Shown here one piece after another: positions 46,601 to 59,881 of a stretch of DNA of 64,000 bases. The stretch spans positions 173,731 through 237,730 of the forward strand of contig MEHQ01000190.1 of NCBI GenBank assembly GCA_008828725.1, in the 5' to 3' direction. Source of the stretch: Saccharina japonica. Its lineage: Eukaryota > Sar > Phaeophyceae > Laminariales > Laminariaceae. A program made the translations under genes and the position numbers. How positions within the stretch are numbered: position 1 is the stretch's first letter; each line of letters begins with the position of its first letter. The notes under the pieces were generated by a model. It worked only from the letters and a program-made list of their open reading frames with translations. It was not told the origin of the DNA and made no database searches.

Positions 46601-48519
46601 AATGAATAATCGCGCCCTACAACGTCGGGAGACAAAAAAAGTCTCGTTTCGCTGAAAATTCGTTTTCTCTTACAACCCTTTTTTTTTGCTACCTGGTACG
46701 TACTTGGAAATTGATTCCACTACTACTCGTAATGTTTGCGCGAAAAGTGGTTTGTCCCCATGTAAACAAAACGTGGGTGCAGTTATTGAGGGGGGTAAGT
46801 AAAAAATCGGAGGGCGTGTCTTCTTTCGCTGCAAATCCGTGATGTCTTCCCGGCTTGTCCAACTGCTGCTGCTGCTGGTGGTGTGTTCTATTGTTTTATG
46901 TTGTGTTTTCCCCTTGTTTGTTCATCATACACTTTGGTGTGCTTGTTTGCTGCAGGCGGTTTTAAATGTTGGGGTTGAGTTTTTTTTGTCCTGTTTGGCT
47001 GAACCTCGGGCGGGGGGCGGGGGGGAGGGTGGGCTCTTTATTTTATTTTTCTCTTTTTCTTTTTCCCCCGTACATGAGCGAGTCGACGGTGGTGTTGGCG
47101 TTCTTTTCTTGCTGCAACTTCTTTTTTCGTTTGAGTATGCAGTCAGCGAGCATCGCATGAGCTGCTGACACATGGTGAATGGGTGGTATTCCCGCTTTTG
47201 ACCAGCACGCGTAGAAAGAAGAGGCGTACGTATATAGTGCGATGTGCTTCGTCCCGTGACGAGTACGTGGAGTTCCCAGCGATCTGTAACTGCCCCAGTG
47301 CTATCGCAAGTTGGTTGGCACTGAGTCGAATATAATGAAGCTTAACGACGTAAAAAAATAAGAGAAAAAAAGTAAAGGACAGGCGATGCGCGATGCGTGC
47401 GTGCCTTTGGTTCGGAGTCGTGGAACCTGTCTTCTCATGTGGTGCGGTGTGCTCGAGACCCGTTTAGAAGGGGTGCGTGGGGCCCTGTTTGGAGGGGGTT
47501 GGGGGGGGGGGGGGGGAGGGGAGCAAACGCCTTGGACGCATTCCAATAAAATATATTTTTCACCCCCAACTTCTGCTGTGCTGGGGTTGTGCTCGTATGT
47601 ATTTACAACGCTGCTGGCAGACGCGGGGCCTCTATACGGGTAAATTGGGCGAACGCTACTTGTGCAATACGTAGTTGTTCGGAGCCCCTCGGGCTCATCC
47701 GACTTGTATTAATGCCAGAAAATGATAAAAGCAAAAGATGCGTTCAGCGTGAAACGGTTCACTCGGTCGATCAGATATCTTGAGCTTGCGACGTGGACGG
47801 ACGCGAAAGTCCTTGCGAGGATAGCGCCGATGCCTGGTGGGGTGCAGTCGCTCGCACGTCTGGGATGGGGTCCACACAGGTGGCTTTCAGTCCAGGCAAA
47901 ATCACTGCCCCCCCAAACGAAAGTACAGCAGCCGCAGGGAGGTTGGGTCGCCCGTCGTGCCCGGGCGAGCGCGGGCCGCCGCGCCACCCGAGGGCCGGTT
48001 TCACCCCTTGCGCACCCCAGCACACCCTCCTTCGTCGAAATCCGAGGCCGAGACGGCCCAGGGCGCTCCCGGCACCGCCCACAGCAGACGTTATTTTACA
48101 CTCGTTCCAAGTGAAAATACATACGTACTACGGCCTACAACACCCTGCACCGTACAACACCCTACGCCCTATATACGCCCTACATCATTCCAAATCATTA
48201 CACAGCAGCACAGCAGTACGTACTATTGTAGATCATAAGAAACAGGCTGAGAGCCATAGAGGTCACGGTAGTGAGGTCTAGGGTCTTCGATGAGGCAAAC
48301 GGTATATGCATGTTCAGGGTGTAAGATGCATAGGTGAGAAGGGTTGCCAAAGCTATCAGGAGGTAGCAGTGCAATCGATTTCGAGATCTCCCCCTCGGCG
48401 ACCGTACACTCGCTTGGGATTCGTGCTCCGTCGTTGGGTTGGAACTATCATACAAGGGTGTGTTCGCAAGGTGTATACGAAGTATATGCTCTGGAGTACC
48501 AAGGTACCAAACCTGCTTG

Positions 48520-48675
48520 TTTCGGTCATACTCGCGTAGGTACCCGGATACCCTCATAGTATACTCGGGTAGGTTCCCGGGTATCCCCATATAATACTCG
48601 GATAGATACCCGGGTACCCCTAGGGTATACTCGGGTAGGTATCGGGGTACCCCCATAGTATACTCGAGTAGGTAC
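48520..48675. repeat. 38-bp minisatellite, four units
   Basis: The unit is ATACTCGGGTAGGTACCCGG followed by GTACCCCCATAGT. The flank GGTGTATACGAAGTATATGC resembles the end of the 20.8-kb TIR element, so the two may be relatives. Confidence 0.85.
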
Positions 48676-48681
48676 ACGAGT

Positions 48682-48933
48682 TACACGCCTCAGACAGATG
48701 ATCGACTCCCACTTCATGATCTACTGTAGATTTTTCAGGACAAGAGATTCCTGGTTTGTATGATCTACTTGTAAGTTCGTGTTGCCCGATGGGAGCCGTA
48801 GAATCTGCACGATCTTGGACGCATTTTCTGGGTTTGGATCTGTGTTGTTATCACAAGTCCTGTGCGGTATATCTCGAACGGCAGATTGGGATCTAGATCC
48901 AGATGGTCTAGATCGTGTTCTGTCCGGCATGTG
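48682..48933. mobile_element. MITE, family M6
   Basis: ACACGCCTCAGACAGATGATCG at the left and GTTCTGTCCGGCATGTG at the right. Internal CCGATGGGAGCCGTA is shared with the 30.7-kb copy. Confidence 0.75.
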
Positions 48934-49779
48934 GAATGTTAATGTTGCGCTCGGGTAGGTACCCGGGGACACTCAAAGAATATTTACCCTGCTCAGAACG
49001 CCGTCGGAATGTTGCGCCTACCGCCCACGATAGTTACTCCCGGAAATCTGCGGCGGCAGTGGAGGGAGACTCTTGTTTGCTCAAATTCACTGCTGCTGCT
49101 GATGCTGCTGCTACAGCTGCTGTCTGCTTTTGGGGCAAGGAAACCCATGTACGTCGTGGCTTGGGGCGTCGCTTGGCGTTGTTCTAACTGTTCGCCCCTC
49201 GCGCGACCTGTTGTAGAAGGCAGACCCGTGTGACGCCGATATGTACACCGTTTCGTGCCGGATGGTGGTGGTGGTGTTGGGTGGGTGGTGGCGGTGGTGG
49301 TGGCGGCAGTTTATGAATACCGGTATAATATGGTGAACCCTGTTGAGACTTCAGAGGGAACATTTGACGATAAAAAAAAAGTGACGATTTACACCACCAG
49401 CGGCCACCACCGCGTGATCGGGGGACGATAAGTATTGATGTCCCGAGCTACGACAAAAAACAAGGAGGCGCATGGCACGGGCGCTGCATGCATGGTCTAC
49501 TTACCCGTACTGCTGGGCGGTCATGCTGCCCCTAGGAGGTTGATAATACCAGAATGTATCGTTGTTTTGGTCGCTATCCCTTAAAAGAGGTTCCTTAAAA
49601 ACAAAAGGGGGGTCTCAAAGGGTCTATGACCCACGTGGCGTTCATTGCAAGTTTTTTCAAGCCGTGCGACGTCAGGTAGGTCCGAGGGACCCGGAAATGG
49701 ACTAACCTTAAGGTAAAGTTGTGATGGGACCCGGGGGCTGGACTAAAGGATGGTGATGGGCGGATTTAATTATTTTGTC

Positions 49780-50028
49780 CACACATCGGACAGATCACCG
49801 ACCGCCACTGACTGGTGTAGATCCTTCAGGGGAAGATGTATATACTTCTGATCTGTATGATCTGTAGCTCGTGTTGTTGCCGGACGGGAGACGTGTCATC
49901 TACGCTACGTGGTCTAGCACATGTTTCCTGAGTCGGATCATCTGCAACCATACATATTCTGCACAACATCTCACAAACGGCAGCTTATAGGATTCAGTTA
50001 ATCTCGATCATCATCTGCCGGACGTGTG
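49780..50028. mobile_element. MITE, family M6
   Basis: CACACATCGGACAGATCACCG at the left and CATCTGCCGGACGTGTGA at the right, with CCGGACGGGAGACGTGTCAT inside. Confidence 0.75.
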
Positions 50029-52075
50029 ATTTTAGTTATTTTTGTAGAACCGGCGACGCCAATAAGGAAAGAGTCGCTTAGCATAGACAGTGGGGACGGG
50101 GACGATACACGAAGGCCGAGGTTTCGAACGATTGTAAGAGCCGGATGGGAGATTCATACTTTTTATCACAATCCATTTTTGATTTCCAGCTCAACTCATG
50201 GAAGGTTATAACCTCAGCGGCATTCTGGACAACCTGTGGCCTCAGGTGCTTGAATGTAGAGCAGAGTCGACAAAATTCGTTGCCCTGCTATTCCCTAGGT
50301 GTTTATATCTAACGTTGCATTGATGAGACATGGGTTATTCTGGCATTTGATATCCGCGGTGCATGTACGGAGACCGGAGTGGTGGTGGTGGGTGTTAGAG
50401 TTCGGTTGGAAACTGCCAATCCGAACAAAAAAAAAGTGACAACCAACCTACTGTAGTTTTGGTTTTAGGATACATGACCCCCCTGTCTACTCCTCGGGAA
50501 TAGATGTGCATGTGTGTGGTTTCGGCAGCAGTTCTGTTCATCCCTGCTCCCCGCCTGTATTTTCATATCAGGTATATACCTTGGTACTTTTTATTGGTTT
50601 TGGCCTGTTTTTTTTTATTCTTCCGGCACAGCTGGCACAGCGTCTCACATACATAGACGCGGTAAACAAACAAAAACAAATAGAAATACGGCAGTGCGCT
50701 TGCGCAGTTCAGCCAAGCAACACTTCTGTACGCCGCTTGGGGGAAACGCAGAAATTCTCTGTGAAACCCCCAGCCTCGGTGGCGCTTCAACATTCTACCG
50801 CGTCCCAACTGGCTACCTATCGTATACCAGGAACGATTTTGTACAGCCCCCAGCTGCCACAATAACTCTCCCAAAGGCTGTCGCCCCTCCCCACTGCTCG
50901 CCCAGTACCCGAACAACCGGAATAGAACATGTATACGCCTGACAAGGCTAATAGCCAGCAGCTGCCATACATCGATACATTCACGTTGTGTAACGTCACA
51001 AAGCCGGCAGCACGTATACACCGCACCAAAGAGTCAAATTGGCGACGGTACGAAGTACCACTACTCTATGTACTCTTTGTATACTGTACAACACGTTGAG
51101 AGTTCCACTGCGAAAAAAAAAACAACAAGAAAACACCAAGGGTGCTTTCGAACAATCTACGGGCGACGTATGCAACAAATCCATCTAGGGAACTTCAGGC
51201 AGGCAGGTAGGCAGGCAGGCAGACAAAAGGTAGTAAATAAACCAAGAAATATCCCCCGACATTTCTTTTGCAAAGTTAAAAGGACACAGCAGACACTTCA
51301 GCTGTGAGGTCGAGATTTTCGTCGAAATGCAAGCTGCGTGTGATGCTACGACCGTGCATCCTACGGGGTCATGAAACACATAGGTTGATGACTCCCCTGG
51401 ATGATAAGTGTCAGGGTCAACAGGACGATTTTACACAAAGACGCTTATGGTACCCCCGACATGTTCGTGACGTTTTATTGTAAAACATAGCGACACACAT
51501 TCGTACCGTTTTATTCTAAAACAAAGCGTCTTCCGCGAAACCGATCCCGATCGTCAATAGCAACACGCCTCAACCGGCACCATCGGTCTTCCCCCAGACT
51601 GGACATCTTACTATCTATTGTTACAGCACGGCAAATGCTCACGGTGAGCTGATGTCCAACAACCCCCTATAGAGGCTGTGACAGGGAGGAAGAAGATACA
51701 TATAAAGAACACCACCACACCAAAAAAAAAAACTAAAGAACAACACGCAGAACGCCTAATATATACTGCTAGAAAACTGCACCTTCGCTCTACAGAAGAT
51801 GTGTACCTATCGAGGGAAGAATTTACCGTATAAACACGCAAGACGACTGACACTCCCCCCCCCCCCCGTTATTAATCGGACGAATTTCAAGGCTGGTTTG
51901 GTCGACTACGGGGAGAGTGCAAAAGATAAGCGAATCGTCTACGGAAAGGTCTCCACGAGATATTTCTAAAGCCATAATAATTTTTGTTGCGTGCGCGCGC
52001 GTCCCCCTGGTTGTGAAAGAAAATCGGCTCTGAATATCATCCCGTGGGGGCGTGTTATCTCTTGCGTGTTACACA

Positions 52076-52318
52076 GTAAGCCGCACGCGGTCGAACTGAT
52101 CGAAATATGTACCTATCGAGTATCGAGAGAGGGAATTAAACCCCACGCGGCCAAGCCTGGTCGAAGGATGGGGATACTGGGGGAGGGAATTAGGCCGCAC
52201 TGTTGTACCTATCGACTATCTAGAGAGGATATTAAACCCCTCGCGGCCGAAGCTGGTCGAAGGATGCGGCTATTGGGGGAGGAAAGTAAGCCGCACGCGA
52301 CCGAACTGGTCAAAAGAT
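52076..52318. repeat. About 62-bp minisatellite, four units, overlapping a coding end
   Basis: The unit words are AAGCCGCACGCGGTCGAACT, GTACCTATCGA and GGAGGGAATTA. The array overlaps the last 49 bp of the open frame of the minus-strand gene that ends at 52,270. Confidence 0.8.
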
Positions 52319-55300
52319 CGGAGCAGAGGCTTGGCGCAGAAACATCGGCCGCAGAACCAGATTTCCGCTTGGCAGACCTTGATGCGGTCAACGGGGTGGC
52401 CGCGAAAGCGTCCCACCATTTTCTCCACGGATCTACGGTTGATAGCCTCGTTCTCCACCTCGTTGACGAGGGTCACCGCGAACGCGAAGCGGTCAAACTG
52501 CATCGCGTTCAGCATGCGCAGGTACCTGTTGTTCCGCGAGTCGTCCAGCTTTACCCCCGCCAGCTGGGCGCACGAGTCGAGGCCGCCGTACTTCTGGCGG
52601 CAGCCGGCGCCGTGACCAACCTCACGCGCGGCATCCGGCGCATAGTAAGGCCCATCGGTATCTCCATTGTAAGGGTGAGGTTGGCGTGTTGTTGTCGCTC
52701 CAGGACAGTCATCCTGCGGCGGTTCGATGTTAAACGAGAGGCCGAACCCTGCCACCTTGCCGGCCTCGTCTGCGCTTTTTCCAGGGTTGCCGTGGGCCAG
52801 CTGAATCTGGAGGGCCTTGGCACGGTGCACCGCCGCCCCAAAGCACGCCCCGGAGCGCACAGCACGCACTGTGAAAGGCGGGTACGGGGGGGGTGGAAAG
52901 TCGGGTTTTCGGGAAATTAGCGACTCATCCCACGGTATACCATATAGGGGTTTCAGTCAGTTTTGGCTTTCCAAGGCAATATTTTGTCACTGGGACCGGT
53001 TGAGCTTCTCAAATGAGTAACTAACTACCGGTTTGTAGAATGGTACTTTTGCGCGTTTATATTGTTTTCGGGCTAGCTATAGTAGCTCCTACAAAATATT
53101 GGTCGGGTTTTTTACACGAACGACCTTTTTCAAAGTCATGATTCCGGGGGGGGGATTATTGAGTTCCTCAAGTGAGGAGCTCAGAAGATAAGCCGCCATC
53201 CCTATAAGGTGGCATTGCGTTAGGGTTAGGAATATGCCGCCACCCCTACAGTGGCGTTGTTCTAGCGTTAGGAATAAGCCACCATTCTTACCGTGGCATT
53301 GCTTTAGGGTTAGGAATAAGCCGCCACCCCTATAAGGTGGCATTGCTTTAGCACGGTAGTCAATCGGCACTGCTTTAGCACGGTAGTCAATCGGCACTGT
53401 TTTAGCACGGTCGTCAATCGGCACTGCTTTAGCACGGTAGTCAATCGGTAGCGGTACGGTAGTGATCCCTCTATAGTGCCGGTATGCGCCAGCCAACAAC
53501 ACCGGCACTGTAGCGGCAACCAGCAGTACTCCGCACAATAAACCACGCCAGTCAATGCCATCTGTGCCAAGCGGTTGCCACAAGCACTATAGCGGGCAAC
53601 CGGCACTACGCGACCGGCGGTATAGAGGTACCACTACCGTATGTACTTAGTTAAGCCCTAACATTAAGGCTCGCCTCAGGTGGCGCTCAGGCTTATGGGT
53701 ATGCTATTAGCCATCCCACGAAAAAATATATATACAGATGCGAGGATGGAAGGAGCCTCCTTCTCCTATTGGAATCACCACCGCCACCGTTAGGGGAGTA
53801 AGTGTGGAAACGAGGTATTGGAAAACTCGCCAGCGCGTGGTTCCAGTATTTACTATTCATCGTAGAAGGGTTTATATATACTGTTGTTTCGATTTTTTCC
53901 AGCAACCTTACCGCTGAACCCTATATAACCCCAACCCCCATAGTACCCTCCCAATACGAAGGGATTAAATTCGTAACAATTCGGGCAGAAAACACACACA
54001 TGTAAAACAATGATGGGCTCTCTACTTACGTGTCTACCCCGATGGCTGGAAATTTCAACCCTCGTTTGATGTTCACATCATATTCCGAACGAGGATGGTA
54101 TTCTCGGCTAGAGCGGTAATTTGTTTTACCATGTCCGTATCATTTTTCCACTCTGAATGCTATACCATATGTTAGGGGGACTGATGACAAAGGATATTGG
54201 ATGGAATAGTCCACGCGAAACAGAAAGCGAAACGTTGAGTAAGGATACTGCTGCACACGGAGAAAAATGCGGTGGGCGAGGGGTGGTCCTAGCACCGCTC
54301 CACCGCGACTTAAAAAAAAAAATGCGACAATCAACGGTTACCAGGTATGGGGGTCGCAGGGGATGCACTCATTTTCATGCATGCCCGTAGTCGTATGACC
54401 ATAGACCATCGCATCTCTGCAATGCCGGGACGGAGCACGTCGGGTTTTCACCGACCAGGTCCACATCGCTAGCACCAAGCGCGAAGCGCCGTGAGGTGTT
54501 GGGCGAGTCGCATGAAGGGTGAGCCGCATCCTACTAAGCACCGCTCGTGAGGCGGGCTTTCTTGTGTATGGATGGCAACGTCGAATTAAGCCATGTGCTT
54601 TCTGGTGTGGCCACTTCGGGGGGGGGGGGGGGGTGTACTTCATTTTCATGCATGGCCGTAGTCGTATGACAATAGACCCTCGCATCCCTACAATGCTGGG
54701 ACGGAGCATGTCGGGTTTTCGTCGACCAGGCAAACATTGCTAGCACCAAGCGCGAAAGGGGGGGAGGGCGGGTACGCACAGACATATCATACCTGCTCTC
54801 GTTTTGCAGCTATCGTTGTCGGGGAGAAGCTTGGTCGCGACAAACTCCTCTTTGGCCTGAGAATCATGAGGTACGGTTGTTGCGTCAAGCAGGCAAAAAA
54901 AGGGCAGGTGAAAGTGGGCCAGCCACATGGCCGAAAGGGTTCGGACCAGACACATTTTCTTGTCAACTAAGGACCAATGTACCAAAATGACACCTGGTAT
55001 GTATGATTCACATAAAATAAAATACGTCCGTCCGTCAAAATAAAAACAAAAAATATGATTCACTTATCTGGTACTATTAATAAAACAGTAGTTAAACACG
55101 TACGTCAATATTTTGACAAAAAATAACAGATTCACCTACTTCCACTCGTCTGTCAATAATATGATCGATTGTTAACCATGCAACCGTTCTATTAGGACAC
55201 GGCAAACATGATCCCACATTAATTCCAAGTAGTTTCCCCCCCCCCCAAAAAAGCAGGTTCACTTCTGAACGGGTAGGTGGGGAAAAGATACCTGCTGAGC

Positions 55301-58300
55301 CTCAACATGCGGCGCAAAAAAAAAACAGCGTTCAAAATATCGCTATCGATCGAACATAAAACATCGTAATAGCCAGTACTCGCCTCTTTAAAACACGCCC
55401 GATCACACTTGACAAATGCGACCCATCAAAAACCTTAATAAGTTCACGGGATACAAATTACTGTACATCCCGCTGAGCCTCGAGATGCGGGAGAAAACCA
55501 CTTGAGGATGCGTGCTACGAGATGGAGTACAGCAATTTTTGGTCAAAACCTGTTACTGGCCTCAAGACACACTCGTCAACCGAGGAATTGCCCTAAGTCA
55601 CTGTAATAAAAAATGGGGTTTTACAAAATAAAAACAATGTACTGTGTATCTACGTCGTATATGTATAGGCTATGGCGTTGTTACATCGGGTTTCATCTTT
55701 TATTTTCCCTCGAGGGCAGGTTTTTCAGGGCGGCTTATAGGGCCTCAAAGTAAGGAGCCCCGAAAAATATTCCGTGCACCCCTATACAAGGCAAATGAAA
55801 TGCATCTGTGAACACGACTGCACCCACCTCAGCGTAGGCCAAAACCGTGGCTTCGGCTCGGATCCCCTCTTCTGCCCGCCGGGGCTGACACAGCTCCCCG
55901 CAGAAGGAAGGCAGTGTCGGCACCTCGCCGGTGGTGGACCCAATCGCCGCCGCGAGCACGCTCGTCGAGAACGCGCTGTACGCCAACGCGTCGCTCAGCG
56001 AAGCGGAGAAGTCTACCTCCTCCCCCTCGCCCTCGACACTCGCTGGTCGGTCCCTGCCGCCATCATCGACGACGGCACCCTCTTGGAGGAGTGCTGCAAG
56101 CGCGGCCACGCGCGCGTGGAGCACAACCACCACCTCGAAGAGGTCGACGGAGAAGTGGCCTTCGCGGTGTAGCTCCCGAAAGCAGGACCGAGCGAGATGC
56201 ACGAACCACGTAGCGCTGTCCCGCTTGCCGTCGTTCCGAGCAGACACGTCGAGGAGCTGGCCGAAGTCCATGCGCTGCTGCGCCGAGGGGAACGGTGCCG
56301 CGTCATGAAGAACGTTGTACACGTTCTCTTGAGTGCACTTTTCCTCCGGCACGGGCTGCTGCCCCTGCCCTTGCCCCTGCCCCCGCCCGCGCTCCTCGAC
56401 GTCGCGTGAGCGAGACCCTAGTGCCGCAAGTGAAGGGATGTCTACTGCTCGCATATCGCCGCCATTAGCATCGCCTATCCTCGGAAGGGCTCCTCCGTCT
56501 TTGGCTGAGCTCGGGCAGCGTGCATGGAGGAGTGGCCCCAGACGGCACATGATGTCCGTGTTGACAAGGATGGGCAAATGCTACAGTCGACGACGACGGG
56601 TTCAGGAACAAAGAGGTATGAAAATCGGGGGCGGTAATATATTAGAACGGGGAGGGGCGTGGCTCAGATCCCGACGTTCGACCATACACGTCTCCCGCCA
56701 AGGGTCGACGTTGACATCGAACCCGAGCCGTTAAACGCACCGTCGCAATGCGCACCCGACACGCGGTGAACAGCCTGCTGTAAAATAAGTGTACCAACCA
56801 TGTTAAGTGGGGATAGGAAATACGGCAGTGGTCAACGCGGCCAACGAACACCTCATTATCTCGCGCCACCTCAATGCTACCGGGTTTTCCAGTTTCTTGT
56901 TCTCATTCATGACACTGTCGTCAGTCGGTGACACCCGCCGTATTAGAGAACAACGCACCCCCAACCGCTTTACCTTACCTTGTGGTGCAATATCAGCTCG
57001 GCCACCTCCGCAGGGCTCGAAGCACGCAGCAGAAACATGTGGCACGTCTGGACTCCGTCGATGGCGAACTCGCCCTCGACGCCAGACGTCAGCGACAGCC
57101 CCCTTTCCAAGAAGAACTTCGCGCAGTCCTCCTCCTCCTTCCCGTGGTGCGTTTCCTGCCAGTAGTCCCACACCCTCTCGAAAAGTTCTCGCAGTAGGAC
57201 GGCGGTGGGATACCTGAAAGCGGAGAGGAGACGAAGCTTAACCCTTTTTACTCGTACATACTGTGAAAATAATCCAAGAAAATTCCAAGAACATTCCAGG
57301 AGATATTGTTCGAAAAAAACGTGGGTGCAGTTTTTAACGGAGTAACTTAGAACAACGGTGGGGTTATCTGAGAGCGGAGAGGAGACGAGCTTGGCCCATT
57401 TTACTACTGCAAAACTTATCCAAGAAAGTTCCAAGAACATTCCAGCAAAAATTGTCCCAAAAAAACGTGGGTGCAGTTTTAACAGAGTTACTTCGGACAG
57501 CCGTGGGGGACCTGAGAGCGGAGAAGAAACAAGCTCAACAATTTTACAACTGAAAAACTAATCCAAGAAAATTCCAAAACAGTCTAGGAAAAATAGCCCC
57601 CAAAAATATGGGGTGCAGTTTCAAAGGGGTTAATGAAGCCAGGCCGGGCCGGTACATATTCTGGATACCCTGGGATGCAGATGCAGCGCAGATCGGGTCG
57701 CTACGTCCGGCAGGCGAGCACAGCACTGCCTCCGACACGCGCAATCACGACACCATGAGCGTGCGTGCGAGCGAGCGAGCGAAAGTGTTGGGGAGCTTAG
57801 CACAGGCCGGAACGGCCTATTTCGCGCCCTTGCACCGCTTCAAAGGTTTACCGACGTCGACCTTCTTTCTTAGCCAACGCCACCACAACTTCCGAAGACA
57901 CCGTCGCCTGCCCCATCCCAACTACACAAGATGGTTATAACCAAAGATGTCGGGAGGCATGTCAGTCAAGCAAGGCAAAACATGCGCTGTCAAGGGTATA
58001 TCATAGGACCGAAGTGTTCCACACTAAAATCTAGTAGTTTGGTGTCAAGTCACGGGCATGTCAAGGCAAACCTGCTGTCTGTCAAGGGTTGAAAGTCCTG
58101 TCTCCCGACATCTTTGGTTATAACCTGATGGTTACAGAGTGCTGTACTGCAACAAAAGTGTGAAATGTATCTCGCCTGCCCAAGTTCAACTCCCCACACG
58201 ACCATTCCCCCTGATTGGTACTGTACACACAAAAGTGATGGCACTTTTTTCACACAACAAATTATTTTCTGGGGATGTTTATGAGTGGTTGGCGTTGAAG

Positions 58301-59840
58301 CTCATGCTGCCTGCGCATGCATGGTCGGGTGGGAGAAAAACAGTTAAAAAAAAAAACGAGACTGCAAGCCCACGGGAATATCGGGGGGGAAAAAACTCAC
58401 CGACTCACTCCCAGTAGCTTAGACCCGAAGCATTTACCGTACAGGACTTGCAGTTCCTCCAGCGTCATACGGCCCAGCAGCTCCTCCAAGGTCAAACTCC
58501 CCTCCTGTTCTTCCACTAACTCCCGCAATGCACCGCCATCACCAGCCTCTACATCTCCAATGCGCGGGGCGGGTCCTCGACTAGACAGCTTGAGTATGTT
58601 AGACTTTCGGTTCTGGGGGCAGAATGCCACGGGGGTGTTGTACGAGAACTGAAGGCGCCTTGAGAACACCATGGGCGACAGCATGCTCAGAGCGAGCCAG
58701 ACCGCGGAACAGTCCATGTCAATCACGTGCTCGTCGCGCTGATCGATGTACTTCTCCAGGTTGATGCCGACTTCCAGCTCGTTGGAACCGTCCCACGAAG
58801 TCATCAGCGGGTAAAAGCCATGGACCACGCTTGAGAAAGCGTAGGGGTGGTCGGTGAGGGCCTCGTAGGCCAGGTAGACGTCAAGCAGCTTCTTCACCAA
58901 GAAGTCGTTCGTCAGGGCTCTGACGTGGGAGGTGCGGCAGGAGACCAGAAAGAAGGCAGCCGGAGCAGCCGTGCGCAGTCAGCCAGGGCTTTGGTGGCAC
59001 TACGACGGCGCGTATCGGCGGAGAGCCATTGCATTCACGGGTTACGATAAAACATACCACTGGGGAATTGCGGCTACGATACTGCCGTTCCATAACCCGC
59101 GGTGGCCTTTCTACTGCGCTTCGGTTTTGCTGGAGCATACACCGACACTATAGAGGGACCATTGCTGTCTTTGGTATTACCCCTAGCAAGTTCTTCACTG
59201 CGACACCCACCGCGGCAGAAAACCTTCGTGAGAAGACAGCAGCGGTACTACTATACATAAAAGTGTGCTGCGAAATAAGCCACCAGTACAGATTAGAGCC
59301 CAGACCGTAACCCAAACTGTCGTTAGAAGGGATAACTTACTATTAACATCACTGTGTCCGATGCTACAGGGTTCGTTTGATGTTCATATCAAGAGTCTAA
59401 ACGGATGCTGTATGCCCGGGCAGAGTGGTGGCTTACCCGAGTCAGCGCGACACGCAGTAGTTAGTACCGGCAACAGTAAGGTTGCACAATAAGCTGCAAA
59501 ATTAGAGCCCAAGGCCGAAACCCACACATTTTGTTAGAATGGAGAACCTACTGTATACAGCAGGGGTCCCCCAATAAGGCGGCGGTATGCCAGAGCAATA
59601 TGACCGCCTTATACGTAGAGGGAAGCCGCCTTATTCATTCCAGGTTATGAGTGTTATTCCCCAGTCGCGCCAAGCGATTTTTACCGCCTTATATCGGGAT
59701 ACCGCCTTACTCAGACCGCCTTATTGGGGGACCCCCACTTTAGCCTACTTCGGTCAGCAGCCGTTCCACCCAACAATTCGAGCTTTCGTCTGGGCTTAAA
59801 CCCCGTCGTCTGGGACCCGGAGATAGCGACCAAACCAACG

Positions 59841-59881
<41 letters not shown>

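Larger units (their letters stand above)
46601..52075. other. Intergenic stretch, 5.5 kb
   Basis: A run of 13 G interrupted by one A lies near 47,503. A 130-codon ATG frame on the plus strand (47,722-48,114) has mixed, Arg/Pro-rich composition and no recognised domain. A competing minus frame over the same bases is equally open, so neither is called. The rest is M6 copies, a 38-bp minisatellite, GGT repeats near 49,270 and AT-rich unique sequence. Confidence 0.45.

Noticed and set aside
47722-48114. 130-codon ATG frame as a gene
   Set aside because: Opposite strand is equally open, composition is biased to Arg/Pro, and no domain or splice partner is seen. Left as a note only.
51991-52920. 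Long plus-strand open frame of 309 codons
   Set aside because: It is the complement of the last exon of the minus-strand gene, which has matching splice phase, and its left part runs through a minisatellite.
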